A stretch of DNA of 62,151 bases, from contig CAMDNZ010000016.1 in NCBI GenBank assembly GCA_945903445.1, positions 1 through 62,151 on the forward strand, given 5' to 3'. Under the pieces are notes generated by a model, which worked only from the letters and a program-made list of their open reading frames with translations, was not told where the DNA came from and did not search any database. This document shows, piece by piece, positions 54,291 to 62,151 of the stretch. Numbering within the stretch: position 1 is the stretch's first letter; every line of letters starts with the position of its first letter. A program made the translations under genes and the position numbers. Origin of the DNA: Bordetella parapertussis. GTDB lineage: Bacteria > Pseudomonadota > Gammaproteobacteria > Burkholderiales > Burkholderiaceae_B.

Positions 54291-55871
54291 TCAGGCATCG
54301 ACCCAGATGTGCTCGGCAAACCGGTAGCCCATCAACATTCCCGAGGGGTTGGAGGCCAAACCCCTGACCCGCGTGTTGAAGCCATCCAGAAAGCTGATGA
54401 ACACCGGAATGACCACGCCGCAATGAGCGTGGATCAAGGTCTGCATGTCGCCATACATTTGCTTGCGGCGGCCATTGTCGGTCTCGCCTCTTGCGGCATC
54501 CAGTAACTGATCGAACTGCGTGTTCTGCCAGCCCGATTCGTTCCATGGCGCATTCGAGCGGAAGAACTGCGAGAACAGCATTTCCAGCGTCGGGCGCGGA
54601 ATGATCGAACCGTACGACATCGGATGCTTCATCCAGTGGTTCGACCAATACCCGTCGTAAGGCACCCGGCGAACGTTCAGTTTCAAGCCGGCACGGTTGG
54701 CCGACTGTTGCAGCAGCAGCGCGTTATCCAGTGCGCCTTCGATATTAGGCGAGGTGACCAGATCGCCACCCGCACCGCTCAGGTTGGCACGCTTGATATG
54801 AAATGCCGCACGATCCGGATCGTAGGGACGCTGCGGCAAATCGGCCAAATAATACGGGTGCCACGGCGGCACGGGTTGATCGTTGGCGATCGTGCCATAA
54901 CCTTCCAACACGGTCGTGCGCATGCGCTCACGGTTTTGCAGGTATTTGATAGCCTGCACAAAATCCGGGTTGTTTGTGGGCGCCACGTCTTGGCGCAAGA
55001 TCAAATCGGTATAAAGACCAGACTTGGTTTCCAACACGTCATGGCGGCCGGTTGCGCGAATGCGCGGAATATCGCGCGGGCTGACCGTCAGTGCGATATC
55101 GAGATCGCCGGAAATCAATCCGTTGGTGCGCGCCACCTTGTCGGTCACCCCCATCAACTCGACTTCGTCGAGATAGGGCTGTCCCGGTTTCCAAAAGTTC
55201 TCGTTGCGCGTAGCGATAGTGTTGACGCCCGGCTTGAACGACTTCACTTTGAACGGGCCGGTGCCTGCGGGTGCCGAAAAATCGGTGGTGCCGTCGGGCA
55301 CGATCAGGAAATGCGAAGTGGCCAACAGCGCGGGCAATTCGACGTTGGGCGACTTCAGCACTACCTGAACGTCGCGCTCGCCGCTGGCCGTCACCGAGTC
55401 GAACGAGTCGGCCGAGGCTTTGGCTTTCGATGCAGTGGCCGGATCTTTATGACGCATCAGCGAATACACCACATCTTGCGGCGTCAGCGATTTGCCATTG
55501 TGAAAGCTCACGCCCTGACGCAAGCGCAAGCTCCAGGTCTTGCCATCTTTCGTGTCCCAGGACTCGGCCAGCCCGGGTTGCGGCGCAAGCTTATCGTCCA
55601 GCTCGGTCAAGGCGCTGAAGATCAAAAACTGGCGCAGATAGTCGCCTGAATTCGTGCCCTTGGCAGGATCCAGCGTGTCGGACACAGACGAATTGGCCCC
55701 GGCGACACGAACTCGACCGCCCCGCTTGGGCGTTGCGGCATGCGCGGGTGCGCCGAACGTCAACAAGCCACTTGCCGCCAGCGTCAGGCCGGCCGCGCCA
55801 GCCATTTTCAAAAGATCGCGCCGACTGACCCGCGCGGGCGAGCCCGGCAGGTTTTTCGCTACATGCTTCAT
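54291..55871 (-). CDS. ABC transporter solute-binding protein, family 5, Tat-exported (copy 1)
   Basis: The 526-residue protein has a twin-arginine signal (SRRDLLKMAG, residues 17-26) and a hydrophobic segment ending near residue 46 (APAHA). The SBP5 motif WSLRLRQGVSFHNGKSLTPQ lies near residue 110. The ATG at 55871 follows AAGGGG by seven bases. It is the last gene of the minus-strand transporter cluster, beyond the oxidoreductase. Its C-terminus is clearly similar to the partial copy at the right edge (both read VPYDGYWS, KHPMSYGS, RPTL, MLMGYRFAEH), so the two are paralogues serving one transporter. Tat export suggests it folds before export. Confidence 0.92.
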   Translation of the reverse strand: MKHVAKNLPGSPARVSRRDLLKMAGAAGLTLAASGLLTFGAPAHAATPKRGGRVRVAGANSSVSDTLDPAKGTNSGDYLRQFLIFSALTELDDKLAPQPGLAESWDTKDGKTWSLRLRQGVSFHNGKSLTPQDVVYSLMRHKDPATASKAKASADSFDSVTASGERDVQVVLKSPNVELPALLATSHFLIVPDGTTDFSAPAGTGPFKVKSFKPGVNTIATRNENFWKPGQPYLDEVELMGVTDKVARTNGLISGDLDIALTVSPRDIPRIRATGRHDVLETKSGLYTDLILRQDVAPTNNPDFVQAIKYLQNRERMRTTVLEGYGTIANDQPVPPWHPYYLADLPQRPYDPDRAAFHIKRANLSGAGGDLVTSPNIEGALDNALLLQQSANRAGLKLNVRRVPYDGYWSNHWMKHPMSYGSIIPRPTLEMLFSQFFRSNAPWNESGWQNTQFDQLLDAARGETDNGRRKQMYGDMQTLIHAHCGVVIPVFISFLDGFNTRVRGLASNPSGMLMGYRFAEHIWVDA

Positions 55872-55946
55872 GGTCATTCCCCTTGTATGCGGTGCGTAGA
55901 CTCGCCGCCCCAATGGCCGCGAGCACCGCCCCTTGTACGCCGGGCT

Positions 55947-57275
55947 TTACATCTCGCCCGGCTTGCCCAACTTCGTACCATCTACCAATCGCGAGTATTG
56001 ATACGGCGTCGGATCGACGACCGGCTTGGCGCTGGTGGCCAGATCGGCCGCCAACACGCCCGCACCCGGTCCGATACCGAAGCCATGGCCGCTGAAACCC
56101 GCCGCCACGACCAAACCCGGGCAGTGATCGATCGGCGAGATCACCGGGATGATGTCCGGCGTGCTGTCGATCAACCCGCCCCACGCTTGCGCGACCTGCA
56201 ATCCGGCCAAGGCCGGAAACTCGGTGCGTAGTGCATTGATGGCTTCGTCCACCATCGCCAGATCGGGGCGAGGATCGACCACGCGCACCATCTCGAATGG
56301 CGACACGCTATCGGCCTGCCATGAGTGCCACGCCTCGGGGCCGCGCCATGCCGACTCGCCCACACGGATACGCAGGTTCGGCAAACGACCCTTGAACGGC
56401 TTGTAGAACTTGGTGGCGTAACGAATCAGCTGCGGCGTGATTTCGATCCGGCCACGGCCCGCGATCGACAAGGTATAGGCGCCATCCTGGCGAGGCCGCG
56501 CGCAGAAGGTCGGTGTGTAGATCGGCTGGTTGAACGCTTGCGGACCGACCGTCGTACGCATGGCCGTGCCGTTGACCATGGCCAGGGGCAAATCGATGCC
56601 ATGACGGCGGCAGAACAAGGACGTCCATGCGCCAGCGGCGATGACCACCCGGGTGGTTCGGATCTTGCCCCGCTCGGTCCAGACGCCGGCTACCTGGCCG
56701 TTGGTGATGTCCAGGCCGCGCACGGCGCATTGCTGATGCACGTAAGCACCCAGCTTGCGCGCCGCCGTGGCGATGGCCGGAGCGGCCAGCGAGGGTTCGG
56801 CATAGCCGTCGGTGGGCGAGGAAACGCCGCCCAGCCACGTCGTCTTACTTTCCGACAACATCGTTTTGGCCTGTGCGCCTGTGAGAATATCGCTGCGCAC
56901 GCCAAACTCGCGCGCCTTCTTTTCCCAGGCTTCCCAGGTATCGATCTCCGACTGACGGGTGGTGGCATACACCAGACCACTGCGACGAAAACCCAGGTCT
57001 TCACCGGTTTCCTCGGCCAGCTTGTCCAGACGTTCGAGGCTGTGGATCACCAGAGGCAATTCACGCGGATCGCGGTTCTGCTGTCGGCACCAGCCCCAGT
57101 TACGACTCGACTGCTCGGCGCCAACAAAGCCTTTCTCCAGCAAGGCGACCGAAATGCCGCGGCGAGCCAGTTCGTAGGCGGTGGACACGCCGACGATACC
57201 GGCGCCGATGACGACCACGTCGACGGCTGCGGGAAACTCGGTGCTGTTCTGTACTGCTTGAACGGGCGCGGACAT
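55947..57275 (-). CDS. FAD-dependent oxidoreductase, DAO family
   Basis: The 442-residue protein has the FAD-binding Rossmann motif VVVIGAGIVGVSTAYELARR (GxGxxG at residues 24-29). The subgroup signature SSRNWGWCRQQNRDPRELPL follows, and near the C-terminus AAGFSGHGFGIGPGAG. It probably oxidises an amino acid or amine imported by the surrounding ABC transporter. It lies between the double-GNAT gene and the solute-binding protein gene and reads in the same direction, as part of one operon. The ATG at 57275 is used; the 34-codon upstream extension overlaps intergenic sequence and is dropped. Confidence 0.9.
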   Translation of the reverse strand: MSAPVQAVQNSTEFPAAVDVVVIGAGIVGVSTAYELARRGISVALLEKGFVGAEQSSRNWGWCRQQNRDPRELPLVIHSLERLDKLAEETGEDLGFRRSGLVYATTRQSEIDTWEAWEKKAREFGVRSDILTGAQAKTMLSESKTTWLGGVSSPTDGYAEPSLAAPAIATAARKLGAYVHQQCAVRGLDITNGQVAGVWTERGKIRTTRVVIAAGAWTSLFCRRHGIDLPLAMVNGTAMRTTVGPQAFNQPIYTPTFCARPRQDGAYTLSIAGRGRIEITPQLIRYATKFYKPFKGRLPNLRIRVGESAWRGPEAWHSWQADSVSPFEMVRVVDPRPDLAMVDEAINALRTEFPALAGLQVAQAWGGLIDSTPDIIPVISPIDHCPGLVVAAGFSGHGFGIGPGAGVLAADLATSAKPVVDPTPYQYSRLVDGTKLGKPGEM

Positions 57276-57348
57276 GCGAAACGACCTTTTCAATCTAAAG
57301 AGACAAGACATCGGCGCGAACCGACGCGTTAAGGAGGTAATGCAGTGC

Positions 57349-58233
57349 TCAGGCCAGCGCCTGCGACACGAGGGCATAGCGGATGGCGGTCGCGGCAGTA
57401 GGCGGTACGGAGCCGCGCGCCATCACCTTCACGGTATCCACGCGCGCCAGACCGGCAGCCGTCAGCGCCTCGCCCAGACCCGCCGCTTCGGGAATATCGA
57501 TGCGCAAGAAGTCGTCCGCACGGGTAGTCAACCAGTGATGCACCAGCGCCCACGCCGACTCCGCATCGGGCGCGACCACCGGACCGATCACTTGACCGCG
57601 TCCGAAGCGACGCAGAACCGAAAAACCCGCCGGTTTGCCATCCGCTTCCAAGACGACCGTCTCGGCCTGTGCGAGCAAGGCGTCGATCAGCGCGCTACGG
57701 TCCATGCCCAGCGCGTGCCGATCCAGCGCGACCAGCGCGGCGCGATCGCTCGCCGTGTAAGCACGCAGACGCGCGTTGGCCGGGAGCACGGGGGCTGCGG
57801 GACGAGCGCCCGACTGAGCCGGCACGCCCTGATGCTGGTAGGCCTCGCCAGCGTGCTCGAAGCCTTGCAGCGCATAGACATTCGCGCCAGCAGGCGTGGC
57901 ATGAAGCATGGCGCAGGGGGCATCGCTGCCAGCCAGTGCGTGCTCGACCAACAAGCTGCCGATGCGGCGACCGCGATGCGACGCGGCGACGATGATCAAG
58001 CCCAGCATCGTGCAATCGCCGTAATGCCATGTCATGGCCACGCCGACCATGACCTCGCCATCCATGACGGCTTCGCCTCGGCCCAGCGCGAACATGAATC
58101 GCCAGTCTTCCAGGCGATGCGGCCACTTGGCTTGTTGCGACAACGCCCAGGCTTGGGCCAGGTCGGCCTCGGTCAAGGGACGGTAGACCAACTCGCCAAG
58201 CTTGGTGGCAGCGGTATCAGGGTTTGACGACAT
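57349..58233 (-). CDS. Tandem-domain GNAT acetyltransferase
   Basis: The 294-residue protein has two GNAT-like halves. The first has the full acetyl-CoA motif IIVAASHRGRRIGSLLVEHA near residue 80 and YALQGFEHAG. The second, from about residue 150 (LRAYTASDRAALVALDRHAL), resembles the degenerate C-terminal acetyltransferase domain with FSVLRRFGRGQVIGPVVA. This two-domain type is frequent next to DAO-family oxidoreductases. AAGGAG precedes the start at 58233, which overlaps the upstream ATPase gene by 17 bp. The substrate is unknown but is likely the imported amine or its product. Confidence 0.85.
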   Translation of the reverse strand: MSSNPDTAATKLGELVYRPLTEADLAQAWALSQQAKWPHRLEDWRFMFALGRGEAVMDGEVMVGVAMTWHYGDCTMLGLIIVAASHRGRRIGSLLVEHALAGSDAPCAMLHATPAGANVYALQGFEHAGEAYQHQGVPAQSGARPAAPVLPANARLRAYTASDRAALVALDRHALGMDRSALIDALLAQAETVVLEADGKPAGFSVLRRFGRGQVIGPVVAPDAESAWALVHHWLTTRADDFLRIDIPEAAGLGEALTAAGLARVDTVKVMARGSVPPTAATAIRYALVSQALA

Positions 58234-59908
58234 GCGATGCTTGCTCCTTGCGACGGGCCTGGCTGGCGGCAATGCGCCCGCTGGCCGCTTCCAGCCAACC
58301 ACGGCGCAATTCCGGCACCGAGTCGACCAACAGATTGGTGTAGGGGTGGCGCGGCTGCACCGTCAATTCGTCACGCCGGCATGCATCTACCTTATCGCCG
58401 CCGAACAGCACGGTGATGTCGTCGCACGTCGTCCGTACGGTGGAAATGTCGTGGCTGATGAACACATAGGACATGTTCAATTCGCGCCGCAACTCGACCA
58501 GCAGATCGAGAATCGCTGCCCCCACCACGGTATCCAAGGCCGAGGTCACCTCGTCGCAGATGATCAGGTCGGGCTCGGCTGCGAGGGCACGTGCCAGATT
58601 GATACGCTGCTTTTGTCCGCCCGACAGCTCTGCCGGCCGACGGCGGGCGATGTGGGCGGGCAGTTTGACCATGTCCAGCAAGCGCTTGACGCGAGCCGCA
58701 ATCTCGGCGGGCGCGCAACGCTCGAACATTTTCAAAGGCCGAGCCAGAATATCGCCGATCTCGCGCGAGGGATTCAGCACAGTGTCCGCGTTCTGGAACA
58801 CCAGCTGAATACGGCGGTAGTACTCGGGATCGCGCTCTCGCAAGGTGCCGCCCAGGGGTTTGCCTGCAAAGCGGAGGCTGCCTTTGGCCGGTCCGAGCAA
58901 ACCGGCGATCACATAGGCCAGCGTCGATTTTCCCGAACCCGACTCGCCAATCACGCCCATAGTGGTGCCGCGCCGCACCGTCATGTCTATATCGTTCAGA
59001 ATCTTGATGGCGGGCACGCCATTGGCATCGAGCTTGCCATAACCGGCCACCAGACCCTTAACTTGCAACAGAGGCTCTTGTACCTGAGCCTGAGCTTGAT
59101 CGGCTACGGTCAATCGCGCCACGGGCGCTGCCGCCGCCATCAGACTACGGGTATAGGGGTGAGCCGGCGTTGCAATGATCTGATCGATCGCGCCCGCTTC
59201 CTGGATTTCACCATTCTTAAGCACCACGACTTCATCGGCCATCTGCGCGACGACAGCCAGATCGTGCGACACATATACCGCGCTGGTATTGCGATCCTGA
59301 ATGGCGCGTTTGAACGCGCACAACACTTCGATTTGGGTGGTGACGTCCAAAGCCGTCGTGGGCTCGTCGAACACCACGACTTCCGGGTCGGCCATCAAGG
59401 CCATGGCAGCCATCAGGCGCTGCAATTGGCCGCCCGACACTTGGTGCGGGTAACGCCCGCCGATGGTATCGGGCGAGGGCAAGGCCAGTGCGCGAAACAG
59501 CTCGACGGCTTTCTTGCACGCCGCCTGGCGGCTCATCAGGCCGTACAGGCATACGCCCTCGACCACCTGATCCATGATGGTGCGCGATGGATTAAAAGAC
59601 GCCGCAGCGCTTTGCGCCACGTAAGACACTTGGCGGCCGCGCACGTCGCGCAGTGTCGCGTCGTCGGCGTTCACCACATCGACGTTGCCCACTCGAACGT
59701 GGCCGCCGACGATGCGGCAGCCGCGCCGGGCATAGCCTAGCAAGGACAGCGCAACCGTGGTCTTGCCCGAGCCCGACTCGCCGATCAGGGCGACCACCTG
59801 ACCGGCCTCCAACGAGAAATTGACGTTCTTAACGATGGGCACTTCGACGCCTGCGTCGGTGCGCGCCACCACGTTCAAGTCGATCACCTCAACCAGTCTG
59901 CGTGTCAT
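58217..59908 (-). CDS. ABC transporter ATP-binding protein, fused DppD-DppF type (second operon)
   Basis: The 563-residue protein contains two ABC domains. Domain 1 has GESGSGKTTVALSLLG, signature VSGGQLQRL and Walker B VVVFDEPTTALD. Domain 2 has GESGSGKSTLAYVIAG, LSGGQKQRINLARALAAEP and LIICDEVTSALD. It starts within a 4-bp overlap (ATGA) with the preceding permease gene. It has the same architecture as the double ATPase at 26699 but is not a recent copy. Confidence 0.94.
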   Translation of the reverse strand: MTRRLVEVIDLNVVARTDAGVEVPIVKNVNFSLEAGQVVALIGESGSGKTTVALSLLGYARRGCRIVGGHVRVGNVDVVNADDATLRDVRGRQVSYVAQSAAASFNPSRTIMDQVVEGVCLYGLMSRQAACKKAVELFRALALPSPDTIGGRYPHQVSGGQLQRLMAAMALMADPEVVVFDEPTTALDVTTQIEVLCAFKRAIQDRNTSAVYVSHDLAVVAQMADEVVVLKNGEIQEAGAIDQIIATPAHPYTRSLMAAAAPVARLTVADQAQAQVQEPLLQVKGLVAGYGKLDANGVPAIKILNDIDMTVRRGTTMGVIGESGSGKSTLAYVIAGLLGPAKGSLRFAGKPLGGTLRERDPEYYRRIQLVFQNADTVLNPSREIGDILARPLKMFERCAPAEIAARVKRLLDMVKLPAHIARRRPAELSGGQKQRINLARALAAEPDLIICDEVTSALDTVVGAAILDLLVELRRELNMSYVFISHDISTVRTTCDDITVLFGGDKVDACRRDELTVQPRHPYTNLLVDSVPELRRGWLEAASGRIAASQARRKEQASHVVKP

Positions 59909-60768
59909 GGGGTATCTCTGGGAACGTTGATCCGACGGCGTGAAGTCAGGCTATCGATGAACAGGTTGGCCCCGATGGTCAGCGTGGCGATGGCCAAGGC
60001 GGGCATGACGACGGCAGGCGCACCTTCGAACAGGCCCGACAGGTTCTCGCGCACCAGCGAGCCCCAGTCGGCATAAGGCGGTTGCACGCCCAGGCCCAGG
60101 AAACTCAAGCCGCTGAGCATCAGCACGATGTAGACGAAGCGCAAACCGAAATCGGCCAACATGGGATGAATCATGTTCGGCAGGATTTCGCGGCAAGCAA
60201 TGTAGAAACTCCCTTCGCCGCGCAGCCGTGCCACCATGACGTACTCCATGGTATTCAGGTTGACGGCTTGGGCGCGAGCGATACGATAAGCCCCGGGCAT
60301 GTAGGTAATGGCCGCGGTGAACACCAGAATCGGCAAGGATGACCCATACACGGCGATCATTAACAAGGCGAAAATCTTGCTGGGCGTGACCAACAGCGCA
60401 TCGACGATCCGGCTGACGATTTCGTCGAACCATCGTCCGATCACCGAGGCCAACAAAGCGAGCAGCGTGCCCGACACACTGGCCAGCAGCGCAGCGGTCA
60501 GCGCCAGTCCAATGGAATACTTGGCACCGTGCAACACCCGACTGAGCATGTCTCGGCCCAGATAATCGGTGCCCATCGGATAGGCCGCCGTCATGGCGCC
60601 GAAGATATCGCCATCGGATAAGTCCTCCATGCCGAAAGGCGCGAGCCAGGTTCCGAAGATAGCGACGAGTATCCACGCCGCCGAAATCAGAAAGCCGATC
60701 TTGCCCGAGGTGGGAAGCGAGCGGAAGAACCGTCCGAGCGCGCTGGGATAGGAGAGCAGTCGGGTCAT
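59905..60768 (-). CDS. ABC transporter permease, DppC type (second operon)
   Basis: The 287-residue inner-membrane permease has the DppC pattern: first helix at about residues 25-45, MGTDYLGRDMLSRVLHGAKY, and the EAA-loop region ARLRGEGSFYIACREILPNM. The ATG at 60768 overlaps the stop of the DppB-type gene by 4 bp, so the 30 in-frame codons upstream are not used. Confidence 0.92.
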   Translation of the reverse strand: MTRLLSYPSALGRFFRSLPTSGKIGFLISAAWILVAIFGTWLAPFGMEDLSDGDIFGAMTAAYPMGTDYLGRDMLSRVLHGAKYSIGLALTAALLASVSGTLLALLASVIGRWFDEIVSRIVDALLVTPSKIFALLMIAVYGSSLPILVFTAAITYMPGAYRIARAQAVNLNTMEYVMVARLRGEGSFYIACREILPNMIHPMLADFGLRFVYIVLMLSGLSFLGLGVQPPYADWGSLVRENLSGLFEGAPAVVMPALAIATLTIGANLFIDSLTSRRRINVPRDTP

Positions 60769-61721
60769 GGGTTGCGCAGTTTCGGGTTGAACACAATGGT
60801 GAAGATGTCCGCGATCAGCAGCAACAGCAGATAGCAGGTGCTGAAGAACAGCACGCAAAACTGCACGATGGGCAGATCGCGGTTACTCACCGCGTCGACC
60901 AGGGTGCTGGCCAGACCGGGATAAGAGAAAATCGCCTCGACGATGATCACGCCACCCAGCAGATAGGACAGGCTCAAGGCCATCGCGTTGGCGATCGGTC
61001 CAACCGCATTGGGCAGCGCATGACGCAGCACCACGCGAGTCGGTCGAACGCCCTTCAAATAAGCCATTTCGACATAAGCGGCATCCAGTTGGTTGATGAG
61101 CGCCGCCCGCGTCATCCGCGACATCTGGGCGATCACCACGCAACACAAGACCAACACCGGCAAGGTGTAGGCTTTGAAGAAACCCGCCAGGGTCGAGGTG
61201 TCGGCGCCAAACGACAGCGCCGGCACCCATTGCAGGTGTACTGCGAACAGCATCACAGCCAAGGTCGCCACCAGGAACTCCGGCACCGCCACGATCGACA
61301 TCGTGGCAATACCTACCGTTCGATCCAACCGCGAACCCCGATACATCGCCGAGAAAATGCCCAAAAACAGCGCGATCGGCACCGACACGACCGTGGTCAC
61401 AGCAGCCAGCATCAACGAGTTCGGAATACGTGTCGCCACCAGATCCTTGACCGGCATGCTGCTGGCGTAGGACGTTCCGAAGTCGCCGACCACCAAACCG
61501 CCCAACCACGTGAAGAACCGTAGAAAGGCAGGTTGGTCCAGGCCGAGCTGCTTGCGCAGGGCAGCCACAGTTTCAGGCGTCGCCGCCTGACCCAGGGCCA
61601 TCTGCGCGGCATCGCCCGGCAGCAGGTTGGAGATGAAGAAGATCAGCGCGGAGACGATGAACAGCGTGATCAATCCCACGCCGATCCGTCGCCCGATCAT
61701 TTTCAGGATGAGGCTGTTCAT
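60765..61721 (-). CDS. ABC transporter permease, DppB type (second operon)
   Basis: The 318-residue permease has the DppB features: helix 1 at about residues 10-32, LLPGDAAQMALGQAATPE, GLDQPAFLRFFTWLGGLVVG, and the coupling loop YLKGVRPTRVVLRHALPNA. GGGAG lies before the ATG at 61721. It begins 14 bp after the stop of the partial solute-binding protein gene, so that gene is probably the first of the operon. Confidence 0.92.
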   Translation of the reverse strand: MNSLILKMIGRRIGVGLITLFIVSALIFFISNLLPGDAAQMALGQAATPETVAALRKQLGLDQPAFLRFFTWLGGLVVGDFGTSYASSMPVKDLVATRIPNSLMLAAVTTVVSVPIALFLGIFSAMYRGSRLDRTVGIATMSIVAVPEFLVATLAVMLFAVHLQWVPALSFGADTSTLAGFFKAYTLPVLVLCCVVIAQMSRMTRAALINQLDAAYVEMAYLKGVRPTRVVLRHALPNAVGPIANAMALSLSYLLGGVIIVEAIFSYPGLASTLVDAVSNRDLPIVQFCVLFFSTCYLLLLLIADIFTIVFNPKLRNP

Positions 61722-61734
61722 TAAGTACTCCCGC

Positions 61735-62151
61735 TTATCCCTCCAACCAGACGTGCTCGGCAAACCGATATCCCATCAGCATGCCCATCGGGTTGGATTC
61801 CAGACCTTTGACGCGCTTGTCATAGCCGTCGACGAAACTGCTGAACGCCGGTACGATCGTGCCGCAGTGTTCGGCGATGAGCGTTTGCATATCGCCATAC
61901 ATCTGTTTGCGCTTGCCCTCGTCGGTTTCACCGCGCGAGGCCACCAGCAGTTGATCGAACTTTTCGTTCTTCCAGCCCGACTCGTTCCACTGAGCGGTGG
62001 ACAGGTAGAACTGCGAGAACAGCATGTCCAGCGTCGGGCGCGGATTGACCGAGCCGTACGACATGGGATGCTTCATCCAATGCTGCGACCAGTAGCCGTC
62101 GTACGGCACTCGCCGAACGTTCAGCTTTAAGCCGACCTGGTTGCCGCTTTG
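61735..62151 (-). CDS. ABC transporter solute-binding protein, family 5 (copy 2, 5' part beyond the window)
   Basis: The last 138 codons of a second family 5 solute-binding protein are present; the start lies beyond the right edge. Visible motifs are LKLNVRRVPYDGYW, ESGWKNEKFDQLL and MLMGYRFAEHVW. It is a close paralogue of the protein at 54291, about 70 percent identical by eye over the shared region. It lies directly upstream of the permease genes. Two binding proteins per transporter could widen the ligand range. Confidence 0.9.
   Translation of the reverse strand, partial: QSGNQVGLKLNVRRVPYDGYWSQHWMKHPMSYGSVNPRPTLDMLFSQFYLSTAQWNESGWKNEKFDQLLVASRGETDEGKRKQMYGDMQTLIAEHCGTIVPAFSSFVDGYDKRVKGLESNPMGMLMGYRFAEHVWLEG

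Overview
The window looks like a chromosomal segment of a GC-rich betaproteobacterium, most likely Burkholderiales and probably Alcaligenaceae (Bordetella/Achromobacter relatives). This is inferred from a DUF4148 gene, the ypjD / PP0621-type / ampD neighbourhood, short tightly coupled dipeptide-type ABC operons and a giant PATR autotransporter. No ribosomal RNA or CRISPR array is present.

Region 1 (1-4.5 kb): copper resistance. On the minus strand the two-component pair copR-copS is followed by a CopA-type Tat-exported multicopper oxidase that runs off the left edge. A small secreted DUF4148 protein and a periplasmic T2-family ribonuclease follow. Region 2 (4.6-7.0 kb): a hipBA-type module. 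Its antitoxin promoter carries a perfect 15-bp inverted repeat, and hipA is broken by two apparent 1-nt deletions. A second perfect AT-rich palindrome precedes an unrecognised gene. Region 3 (7.0-15.1 kb): housekeeping genes: tRNA-Gly(CCC), trmB, thiS without thiG, ffh, a CcsA/YpjD-like membrane protein, a PP0621-type small protein, ampD, one hypothetical protein, htpG and tRNA-Leu(CAA).

Region 4 (15.1-20.8 kb): an accessory patch beside the tRNA-Leu. It has a 25-bp direct repeat, a possible transposase remnant, an aminoglycoside-phosphotransferase-fold kinase, the tail of a SagB-type nitroreductase, and a decayed MFS transporter. It ends with an intact PuuB-like FAD oxidoreductase, whose promoter is covered by two dyad operators, and a DUF305 copper-associated protein. 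Region 5 (20.9-22.9 kb): alkA and an EamA transporter.

Region 6 (23.2-32.7 kb): a plus-strand operon for uptake and hydrolysis of peptide- or amide-like compounds: solute-binding protein, two permeases, a fused double ATPase, an MlrC-like M81 metallopeptidase, an M20 amidohydrolase interrupted by an in-frame TAG, and an amidase. A DUF4893 protein follows, then a bidirectional terminator.

Region 7 (33.5-50.9 kb): one minus-strand gene of about 17.4 kb encoding an autotransporter of about 5,800 residues. It has a signal peptide, a passenger of PATR repeats with six copies of a larger module, and a C-terminal beta-barrel ending in WSF. Its upstream region holds palindromes and a possible 43-codon basic small ORF with a very strong ribosome-binding site.

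Region 8 (51.3 kb to the right edge): a penicillin-acylase-family Ntn hydrolase, a GNAT acetyltransferase, and a second dipeptide-type ABC operon (two permeases, fused ATPase, double GNAT protein, FAD amine/amino-acid oxidoreductase). This operon is flanked by two paralogous solute-binding proteins, the second cut by the window edge. Regions 6 and 8 suggest a catabolic strategy of importing peptide-, amide- or amine-like compounds and then hydrolysing or oxidising them; the substrates cannot be read from the sequence.
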